Origin: an uncultured Ruminococcus sp.
GTDB taxonomy: Bacteria; Bacillota_A; Clostridia; Oscillospirales; Ruminococcaceae
Length of the DNA: 5,791 bases
NCBI GenBank assembly: GCA_947303535.1
Contig: CAMYYQ010000093.1
Coordinates: 1 to 5,791 of the forward strand
Reading direction: 5' to 3'
In this document: positions 1 through 5,428 of the stretch, one piece after another
Numbering within the stretch: position 1 is the stretch's first letter
Layout: the number at the start of each line of letters is the position of its first letter
Program-made: the position numbers and the translations under genes
Notes under the pieces: generated by a model
The model's database searches: none
What the model was told of the DNA's origin: nothing
The model's input: the letters and a program-made list of their open reading frames with translations, nothing else

Positions 1-1770
1 ACTCTTTGCACCCTCAGGGATCTTGAAGCTTGTGTTGGCAAGCTGTGTCCATTCACCCTTATTTACTTCCTGTGTATCGATCTTATCATAATGAGCCTCA
101 TCATCTGAACCTGTATACTGGAGTGTAAGGTGGAATTTGGTCGTAGGTGCGCCCTCATTATACTTTACAATAGCTGAAAAGCTGTAGCTCTCGCCTGCTT
201 TGAACTTATAATTCAGGTTCTTTCCAACGCCTTTCCACGAAGCAGAACGATCTGTACAGTATACTGAGCTATCGCCCTCGTATGCTTCGTCCTTGCTGAT
301 CTCAACAGTTGCTCCGCCTCTGTCTGAGCAGCCGTCAAGTTTGCCCTCGAATGTGTTCTTGAAGATATATGTCTGGTCAGTTTCTGTGGAACTTGAACCT
401 GCTCCTTCAAACTTCCACCAGTCAACGTTCATAAGATATCCGTCGCCGCCATTGAATACAAGATAGAGGTCATGCTCTCCGTCGGCACCTGCTACATCGC
501 AGGATACTTCTTCCCAGTTCTGCCAGCCTCCTGTGCCGCCAACCTTTAGGTTGCCTACTACAGGACCTGTCTTGCTGTCAAGATGAAGTTCGATATTTCC
601 TCCGCTCTCAGCAGAAGCAACACAAGCTGTAAATTTATCAGCTCCCTCGCCGAAGTCAACACCTGCGACCTTAATATATGCACCTTTTTTGATACTTCCT
701 ATATTAACTGAGTTTGAAGCATCTTTTTCGGTCTTGATGCCTTCGCTCCAGCAGATAGTCTCAGCCTCTACTCTCTCGAATGGATTAAGAGGTTCGAGCT
801 GATCGGGACCACTTGTAGTTAGCTTCATAACAGGAATAGTACCGTCTGAGTTATATGTGAATTCCTCACAGGAAGCACTTCTGTTATAAGCACTTCCGCC
901 CGGAATTCCGCTCTTGTGATAGAAAAAGTAAGAATGGTCTTTATAATCAATGATACCGCCGTGTGTGGTGAAGCAGTTGGAACCCTGCTGTAAAACTCCG
1001 CGATATGTCCACGGACCTGTTACAGACGGACCTGTAGCATAGCACTGGCTTTCACCGCCGAATCCGTCGACAAAAGATGCCCACACAAGATAATAAAGAT
1101 CATTATGCTTATATATCCACGGACCTTCTCCGTATGTAGTTCCCTTGCTGCCGGAGCCGAATTGCTGTGTGTTCATGTCAAACTGCTGAATGGGACCGTC
1201 CAGAGTTACCATATCTTCTTTCAGTTTTACATAGTAACATTTCGGGTTTCCGAACATGAGCCATGCCTGACCGTCGTCATCTATAATAACAGTCGGGTCG
1301 ATGTAATCCCAGTTAGGACCGCAAAGCGGCTTGCCGTTAGGATCGCTGTAAGGTCCTTCAGGTGAATCTGCAACTGCAACGCCGATTGCTCTTCCGCCGC
1401 CGCCCTTGTTAGTTGTGGTGAAATAAAAGTAATACTTGCCGTTGCGCTCGATACACTGAGAAGCCCATGCATCATTTGCATTGCACCATGAGAATGATGT
1501 ATCTTCAAGGATCCTTCCGTGGTCTGTCCAGTTCTTCATATCCTTTGTGGAGAAGCACTGCCAGCCTGTCATGTAGTAGAAATCGTTGTTGCCCTCACGG
1601 TCACAGCCCGTAAATACATACAATTCATCTCCGAATACAACGGGAGCAGGATCAGGTGTAAATGACGTTTGTACAATGGGGTTTTCTGCGTTTGTGACAG
1701 TGGGAACTGTCGCACAAAGACTTATAGCTGTCATTGCAGCTATAGCAATTGCTGATAATCTTTTTTTCAT
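1..1770 (-). CDS. Secreted GH43 glycosidase with CBM6 and CBM22-like modules (C-terminus beyond window)
   Basis: Partial gene: 590 codons read without a stop from ATG at 1770 to the left edge. The start has AGGAG at 1778-1782, 7 nt upstream. Residues 1-28 are a Sec signal peptide (KKR, hydrophobic core, likely cleavage after VTNA). Residues ~35-320 are a five-bladed GH43 catalytic domain. I assign D40 (TPDPAPVV) as general base, D158 (DYIDPTV) as pKa-modulating Asp and E215 (YGEGPW) as general acid; THGG at 269-272 is also typical. Residues ~331-456 are a CBM6: VEAE start, GGWQNW, and MNVDWWKF end, with Y365, W416 and N448 as likely ligand contacts. After a short Ser/Thr linker, residues ~468-590 resemble CBM22/CBM4_9 (FEG, DRGGATV, SWKGVG, YSFSAIVKY, GEWTQL). 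The family and modules point to arabinofuranosidase or arabinoxylan arabinofuranohydrolase activity outside the cell; beta-xylosidase is possible. A dockerin could lie past the edge but is not visible. Confidence 0.93.
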   Translation of the reverse strand, partial: MKKRLSAIAIAAMTAISLCATVPTVTNAENPIVQTSFTPDPAPVVFGDELYVFTGCDREGNNDFYYMTGWQCFSTKDMKNWTDHGRILEDTSFSWCNANDAWASQCIERNGKYYFYFTTTNKGGGGRAIGVAVADSPEGPYSDPNGKPLCGPNWDYIDPTVIIDDDGQAWLMFGNPKCYYVKLKEDMVTLDGPIQQFDMNTQQFGSGSKGTTYGEGPWIYKHNDLYYLVWASFVDGFGGESQCYATGPSVTGPWTYRGVLQQGSNCFTTHGGIIDYKDHSYFFYHKSGIPGGSAYNRSASCEEFTYNSDGTIPVMKLTTSGPDQLEPLNPFERVEAETICWSEGIKTEKDASNSVNIGSIKKGAYIKVAGVDFGEGADKFTACVASAESGGNIELHLDSKTGPVVGNLKVGGTGGWQNWEEVSCDVAGADGEHDLYLVFNGGDGYLMNVDWWKFEGAGSSSTETDQTYIFKNTFEGKLDGCSDRGGATVEISKDEAYEGDSSVYCTDRSASWKGVGKNLNYKFKAGESYSFSAIVKYNEGAPTTKFHLTLQYTGSDDEAHYDKIDTQEVNKGEWTQLANTSFKIPEGAKS

Positions 1771-1814
1771 ACCAATTCTCCTTTTTTAATTTTAATATCC
1801 CTTTTTTAAATGTG

Positions 1815-1839
1815 TGACTACAGAGCACTTCTATAGTCA
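1815..1839. repeat. Inverted repeat TGACTA-N13-TAGTCA overlapping the tentative GH43 -10
   Basis: Perfect 6-bp arms lie at 1815-1820 and 1834-1839 with a 13-nt spacer. The dyad overlaps the proposed -10 hexamer and the start of the transcript. This position would suit a repressor operator, but short dyads are common in AT-rich DNA. No regulator that would bind it is visible. Confidence 0.35.
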
Positions 1840-1859
1840 TTTTACTATATATATGTTAA
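1830..1859 (-). promoter_or_regulatory. Tentative sigma-A-type promoter for the GH43 gene
   Basis: Read on the minus strand, TTAACA (1854-1859) is 5/6 to the -35 consensus. It is followed after 18 nt by TATAGA (1830-1835), which is 4/6 to the -10 consensus. This would start transcription near 1823 and give a leader of about 50 nt before the ATG. The stretch is AT-rich, so chance matches are likely and other hexamers nearby are possible. Confidence 0.3.
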
Positions 1860-1891
1860 GATAATATTAACATATTAATTCACTAATTTCA

Positions 1892-1918
1892 ATCCACATT
1901 TTTGCAGATTTAGTGGAT
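1892..1918. repeat. Inverted repeat ATCCAC-N15-GTGGAT upstream of the GH43 promoter
   Basis: Perfect 6-bp arms lie at 1892-1897 and 1913-1918, about 33 bp upstream of the proposed GH43 -35 hexamer. The motif TGCAGATT occurs once in the spacer and again just after 1918. The position fits an activator site for a sugar-responsive regulator, but this is inference from spacing only. Confidence 0.3.
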
Positions 1919-1997
1919 AAAATGCAGATTTTTTCAAAGATTTTCAACACATTAATTGATAATATCAGCTTTATTCCTTTAAAGGTCAATAATTTCA

Positions 1998-2026
1998 TTG
2001 ACATATGTCCGATATTATGATATAAT
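1998..2026 (+). promoter_or_regulatory. Consensus extended -10 promoter for the MATE gene
   Basis: TTGACA at 1998-2003 and TATAAT at 2021-2026 both match consensus exactly with an optimal 17-nt spacer. TGA directly before the -10 also supplies the extended TGn element at 2018-2020. Transcription should start near 2032-2034, leaving a leader of about 100 nt before the MATE start codon. A promoter this strong on an efflux-pump gene makes control downstream of initiation plausible. Confidence 0.88.
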
Positions 2027-2046
2027 ACATGATGTTTGTTTATATA

Positions 2047-2073
2047 GCAATACATTCGATAGAAATGTAATGC
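2047..2073 (+). promoter_or_regulatory. Upstream leader hairpin of the MATE transcript
   Basis: GCAATACATT (2047-2056) pairs with AATGTAATGC (2064-2073) in 9 of 10 positions, with a single A-A mismatch and a 7-nt loop, CGATAGA. The last two bases, G2072 and C2073, are also the first two of the next hairpin, so the two cannot both form completely. I do not recognise a known riboswitch class here. Confidence 0.5.
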
Positions 2074-2122
2074 TGGATAATACTGCAAGTCTAAGTGCCT
2101 GCTGTTTTGTCCGGCTTTTTTT
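2072..2122 (+). terminator. Terminator-like hairpin plus T7 in the MATE leader (candidate attenuator)
   Basis: Bases 2072-2087 pair with 2100-2115 over 16 positions: 12 Watson-Crick pairs, two G-U wobbles and two U-U mismatches. The base is GC-rich (GCTGGA against TCCGGC) and the loop is 12 nt. Seven Ts follow at once (2116-2122), the layout of an intrinsic terminator. It sits about 40 nt after the predicted transcription start and ends 2 nt before the MATE ribosome binding site. Such a structure suits transcription attenuation, or the 3' end of a small RNA of about 90 nt. The trigger is unknown. Confidence 0.6.
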
Positions 2123-2124
2123 GT

Positions 2125-2129
2125 GGAGG
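2125..2129 (+). promoter_or_regulatory. Ribosome binding site fixing the MATE start at 2137
   Basis: GGAGG lies 7 nt before ATG at 2137. The same frame is open back to a GTG at 2095, which would add 14 residues, but that GTG lies in the loop of the leader hairpin and has no Shine-Dalgarno. The 2137 start begins with MKNNNF, typical of MATE N-termini. Confidence 0.85.
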
Positions 2130-2136
2130 TATACAA

Positions 2137-3486
2137 ATGAAAAACAACAACTTTACCGAAGGAGCTATCCTGCCAAAGCTGCTTAAATTCATGCTGCCCG
2201 TCTTGTTTGCAATGTTCCTGCAGGCAATGTATGGTGCAGTTGATCTGCTTGTAGTGGGACAGTTCGGCACAGACGCTGATGTATCTGCTGTTTCTACAGG
2301 TTCGCAGATCCTTCATACACTTACAAATCTTATCGTCAGCTTTTCAATGGGAATAACAGTAGCCGTTGCCCAGCGTATCGGTCAGAAACGACCTGAGGAT
2401 GCAGCACAGACTATAGGAACAGGTCTTATCATCTTTGCCATAACCGGAACGATATTCACTTTGATAAGCTTTATCGGTGCAGGAGGACTCGCAACTATAA
2501 TGCAAGCCCCTCAGGAAGCTTTTGACCGTACCAAGAATTATATCCGTGTCTGCGGCGGAGGTTTTCTTATTATCACAGCATACAATCTTCTCGGAAGTAT
2601 TTTCAGAGGTCTCGGTGATGCAAAAACGCCTCTTATCGCTGTAGGCATCGCTTGTATTTTCAATATTGCAGGCGACCTGCTTTTTGTAGCAGTATTCCAC
2701 CTTGGCTCGACAGGTGCGGCTCTTGCCACTGTTTTAGCACAGCTTATAAGTGTTATCATATCTTTATTTATAATCAGAAGAACTAAGCTGCCATTCGAGC
2801 TTCACAAGTCAAATTTGAAAATTGAAAAGAATTACGCTAAAAATATTCTACGTATCGGAACACCTATCGCATTGCAGGATTTCCTCGTTGGAATCTCATT
2901 TCTTGTAATACTTGCGATCGTTAATCAGATCAGTGTTATTGCTTCGGCAGGAGTCGGCGTTGCAAATAAAGTATGCGCTTTCATCATGCTTGTTCCCGCA
3001 GCGTTTATGCAGTCAATGTCTGCTTTTGTTGCGCAGAACTACGGCGCTGGACATTCCGACCGTGCTGTAAAGGCTCTGAAAAACGGTATTGCAGTATCAC
3101 TGTTATTCGGCATTGCAATGTTTTTCTTCTCTTTCTTCCACGGAGATCTGCTTGCGGGAATATTCTCAAATAAACCCGATACAGTTGCAGCTGCATGGGA
3201 TTATCTGAAAGCATATGCTATCGATTGCCTGTTCACCTGCTTCCTCTTCTGCTTCATTGGCTTCTATAACGGTATTGAGAAAACCAAGTTCGTAATGATA
3301 CAGGGTATATGCGGAGCTTTTCTTGTAAGAATACCTGTTGCGTTCCTTATGCAGCATTTCGGCGGCGGTTCATTATTCAGGATCGGTCTTGCAACACCCT
3401 GTTCAACGATCTTGCAGATCATTTTGTGCTTTGCAGTCTACATAAAATTCAGAAAAATTATTAATACAGGTTCAAAACAGCATTGA
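2137..3486 (+). CDS. MATE family multidrug efflux transporter
   Basis: Complete 449-residue integral membrane protein, normal length for bacterial MATE proteins of 12 transmembrane helices. Helix 1 shows the family signature with P21, Q29, Y32, D36 and G41 (LQAMYGAVDLLVVGQFG). The first half ends with the diagnostic FRGLGDAKTP (156-165) followed by N176 and D180. A charged cytoplasmic loop around residues 227-245 joins the halves, and the second half repeats the six-helix plan. MATE proteins exchange Na+ or H+ for cationic or amphipathic drugs, dyes or metabolites across the inner membrane; the substrate cannot be read from this sequence. The overall look is closest to the YoeA/DinF-like branch of Firmicutes. 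The gene stands alone, with its own promoter and structured leader, and converges on the downstream sensor operon. Confidence 0.95.
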   Translation: MKNNNFTEGAILPKLLKFMLPVLFAMFLQAMYGAVDLLVVGQFGTDADVSAVSTGSQILHTLTNLIVSFSMGITVAVAQRIGQKRPEDAAQTIGTGLIIFAITGTIFTLISFIGAGGLATIMQAPQEAFDRTKNYIRVCGGGFLIITAYNLLGSIFRGLGDAKTPLIAVGIACIFNIAGDLLFVAVFHLGSTGAALATVLAQLISVIISLFIIRRTKLPFELHKSNLKIEKNYAKNILRIGTPIALQDFLVGISFLVILAIVNQISVIASAGVGVANKVCAFIMLVPAAFMQSMSAFVAQNYGAGHSDRAVKALKNGIAVSLLFGIAMFFFSFFHGDLLAGIFSNKPDTVAAAWDYLKAYAIDCLFTCFLFCFIGFYNGIEKTKFVMIQGICGAFLVRIPVAFLMQHFGGGSLFRIGLATPCSTILQIILCFAVYIKFRKIINTGSKQH

Positions 3487-3529
3487 AGCAAAACTGATCT
3501 GTTTCACTAAGTCTTTCATATGCAAAAAT

Positions 3530-3574
3530 ATCCCCCTCACCACGCGAAGTATTACTTCTCTTGATGAGAGGGAT
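3530..3574. terminator. Bidirectional terminator between convergent genes
   Basis: Outer arms 3530-3539 and 3565-3574 pair in 9 of 10 positions (CCC and CTCA against TGAG and GGG). Inside them, GAAGT (3546-3550) and ACTTC (3554-3558) form a second perfect 5-bp stem with a 3-nt loop. On the plus strand, which serves the MATE gene ending at 3486, a weak T-rich run follows. On the minus strand, which serves the sensor frame ending at 3617, five Ts follow (3524-3528). The structure lies in the only spacer between the two convergent units. Confidence 0.75.
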
Positions 3575-3616
3575 TATTTATTTCTTCATTGTCTACACAC
3601 GATCATTCAAAGGATA

Positions 3617-3997
3617 TCAGTTGTAACAAGCTATTATCTTACCGTCACAGCCGCGAATATAAAAATGCGGAACAGAGCCGGGTGTTGCTGTATGATATTT
3701 TCCATCTTCTGATGAGCCTGAGAATAACGTAGGACGGAAATCCCAAATGTCATAGTCCTCATTATAGGTTGCTAAATAACAAGGGTTGTCTCTGATTATC
3801 TTTGTACCATCAGGCCATACAGTATATTCTTTATCATGGCTATCGACGTATTCCTGTCCATTAAGCCTGAGAAGTATCTCTCTGCCTTTTGCGATGGCAT
3901 CCTCTTCGTCGGCAATCGGACCCAGTACCCTGTCAGATTCAAACCACATATCAACTCTACAGATCATAAAGTTTATTACATCCTTGTAGTCGACCAT
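3617..3997 (-). CDS. C-terminal NTF2-like domain, in frame with the upstream sensor after a TAG
   Basis: Taken alone this is 126 codons from ATG 3997 to TGA. However, the frame is open back to the TAG at 4118-4120, and the 40 codons between (3998-4117) read as natural protein: a PVEKEPTEEE linker, then an acidic and aromatic stretch. They contain no ATG, GTG or TTG, and ATG 3997 has only a weak GGA before it. I therefore think this is the displaced C-terminus of the gene at 4118-5428, not a separate gene. The last ~90 residues (AIAKGREILL, NPCYLATYNED, HFYIRGCDGKII) resemble small NTF2-fold immunity-type domains (Imm-NTF2-2 style): a helix, then a beta-sheet ending in a DGK turn. That match is from memory. 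No signal peptide or membrane segment is present, so if made alone it would be cytoplasmic, whereas as part of the full protein it would be extracellular. Confidence 0.55.
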   Translation of the reverse strand: MVDYKDVINFMICRVDMWFESDRVLGPIADEEDAIAKGREILLRLNGQEYVDSHDKEYTVWPDGTKIIRDNPCYLATYNEDYDIWDFRPTLFSGSSEDGKYHTATPGSVPHFYIRGCDGKIIACYN

Positions 3998-4117
3998 ATT
4001 TCCATTTTCATCTAATGCCTCATATGTACCATTGAAAGAGCCGTTATAATCATTATGCTCTGCCAGATAATACTCTCTGAAGATCTCTTCCTCAGTAGGC
4101 TCTTTTTCTACAGGTTC

Positions 4118-4120
4118 CTA
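4118..4120 (-). other. In-frame amber codon interrupting the sensor reading frame
   Basis: The frame running from ATG 5428 meets TAG here, in the context CAA TAG GAA, and then stays open for 166 codons to TGA at 3617-3619. The sequence on both sides is the same kind of Pro/Glu-rich linker (ESAPEEEPQ before, EPVEKEPTEEE after). A single C-to-T change of a CAG glutamine codon would explain it. Full-length product would be 603 residues. Confidence 0.85.
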
Positions 4121-5428
4121 TTGCGGTTCTTCCTCAGGAGCGCTCTCTTGTTCAGTTGTAGTCACTGTAGTCGTTTCAGTTGTAGTTGAAGATGTAGTTA
4201 CAGCTGTTGTCGTTGTCTTGACCTCGAATGAATACTTATCATCGTACTTGCCACTTAAAATGTCATTGAGAACAGACTCAAATTCTTCTATGTCAATATA
4301 GTAGTTTTCACAGCCTGTAGGAATATCATCATAGTCGGTCAATTCATATTCACAGAGGTTTGCAACACCGTTGCTGCTGATGTAGTATGTTAGTCTTCGG
4401 GTAGTTGTGTCGCTTGTCTTGTAATAGCAGGCAACAGTATATATAAGATTATCGCTGTCATAGCTGATAGACTCATTTTTTTGCAGCATATTAACGAAAT
4501 CATTTTTGAGGAAGCCCTGAAGTGCCTTGAATGACTTGTGACTCTCAGAAATAACCTCATCAGAATCGTAGTCTTTATAGTGTTCCACCATACCATTCTT
4601 GAATTCGCCCTGAGTGAGATACATTTTTTCCATTTTAGAGAGATATGCGCCCGTATTGGGAACATTACTGCTCAGGATATCCTGTATTCCCTTATCAAAG
4701 GTCTCATAATCAATATTAAAGACTGAACTTGCGATGACAGGATAATAATACAAGTTTCCGTCAGGAGTGCATTTTTCCGTTAAATAGTATGCTTTTCCTT
4801 CCTCTGTAACATAAACAGAAAACCATAGATCACCTTTTCGCCAGCCGATACCATAACCTATACCTTCATAATTATCGAAATCAGGAATGTCTTTCTCATC
4901 GATTTCGCTGCCTTCTCCCCAGTTAAAATTATTCAGAAATACTGCAAGCTTGTCATATGTCGCATCTGAATACTCAGGGAAATCATAATTATTAATTTCG
5001 GATATTCCAAAATAGATCTGTCTGAAATCAGCAAATGGTGCGACCCCGCCCGGATCAGTGATATCAGCGATATCAATGGTATCAGTGGGATCAGTGGTCT
5101 CAGTCAAAACAACATCTTCCTCAGGCAGAGCTGATCTGTTAGCACTGTTTTTGTGGAGCAAGAAACCTGTAGCGCCAATACCGGTGACAAGTACAGCAGC
5201 TGCTGCTATAGAACTAACTGTGCGCATCATATGATTTGAGGAACTAAAAGTTTCTATACCGCTTACGAACTCTGTATATTCTTCATTGGTCTTGACTGAT
5301 CCCTTTTTAGTTTTAGGATTTATTGCAGAAATGATATCTTTCAATTTAGAATGTTTCATTTTTTTCTCCTCCTCATACTGAGCTATGCGGCGATGTACAT
5401 TCTCGATCATCTCTTCATGCTTCAACAT
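4118..5428 (-). CDS. Membrane-bound anti-sigma-like sensor with duplicated extracellular domain
   Basis: 436 residues from ATG 5428 to TAG 4118. Residues 1-69 are a charged cytoplasmic region (IENVHRRIAQYEEEKK), residues ~70-92 one transmembrane helix (SSIAAAAVLVTGIGATGFLL), and the rest is extracellular. A TDx repeat (111-125) follows the membrane. Residues ~158-255 and ~300-394 look like two copies of one domain: each begins with an L..FL.N pattern and ends with an acidic, aromatic D.E.F....DIL.S pattern. Residues 405-426 are almost all Thr, then a Pro/Glu linker reaches the TAG. The gene overlaps the ECF sigma gene by 14 bp, and the cytoplasm-helix-ectodomain plan fits an anti-sigma factor that releases sigma on an outside signal. 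I see no zinc-finger motif or known RsgI domain, so the anti-sigma role is inferred from position. The original start at 5506 in this frame is rejected because it lies inside the sigma gene without a ribosome binding site. Confidence 0.8.
   Translation of the reverse strand: MLKHEEMIENVHRRIAQYEEEKKMKHSKLKDIISAINPKTKKGSVKTNEEYTEFVSGIETFSSSNHMMRTVSSIAAAAVLVTGIGATGFLLHKNSANRSALPEEDVVLTETTDPTDTIDIADITDPGGVAPFADFRQIYFGISEINNYDFPEYSDATYDKLAVFLNNFNWGEGSEIDEKDIPDFDNYEGIGYGIGWRKGDLWFSVYVTEEGKAYYLTEKCTPDGNLYYYPVIASSVFNIDYETFDKGIQDILSSNVPNTGAYLSKMEKMYLTQGEFKNGMVEHYKDYDSDEVISESHKSFKALQGFLKNDFVNMLQKNESISYDSDNLIYTVACYYKTSDTTTRRLTYYISSNGVANLCEYELTDYDDIPTGCENYYIDIEEFESVLNDILSGKYDDKYSFEVKTTTTAVTTSSTTTETTTVTTTEQESAPEEEPQ
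5051..5095 (-). repeat. Five imperfect 9-bp tandem repeats coding Thr-Asp-x
   Basis: Units begin at 5051, 5060, 5069, 5078 and 5087 and read, on the coding strand, as variants of ACTGATNCC or NCTGATATC. They encode a run of T/A/I-D-P/T/I tripeptides in the stalk just outside the membrane. Such in-frame units can expand or shrink by slippage and change stalk length without breaking the frame. Confidence 0.7.

Noticed and set aside
2029..2070. Thirteen-codon upstream ORF (ATGATG...TAA) in the MATE leader, as a leader peptide
   Set aside because: It begins at or before the predicted transcription start, has no ribosome binding site, and shows no run of regulatory codons.
2095..2136. GTG at 2095 as the start of the MATE gene
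   Set aside because: It has no Shine-Dalgarno, lies in the loop of the leader hairpin, and ATG 2137 has a strong GGAGG at 7 nt.
1867..2316. 149-residue minus-strand open frame across the intergenic region and MATE start
   Set aside because: Composition (many Cys, His, Lys) is not protein-like in family terms, it has no clear ribosome binding site, and it overlaps a strong promoter and a certain gene.
2344..2700. 118-residue minus-strand open frame inside the MATE gene
   Set aside because: Antisense shadow of a well-supported transporter gene, Ser/Cys-rich with no recognisable domain.
3541..3574. CRISPR or mobile-element repeat in the convergent spacer
   Set aside because: Single stem-loop with no second copy, no transposase, and a position that fits a terminator.
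4118..4120. Genome-wide reassignment of TAG to a sense codon
   Set aside because: Only one in-frame TAG is seen in about 5 kb of coding sequence and the flanking genes look like normal code 11, so a local event is more likely.
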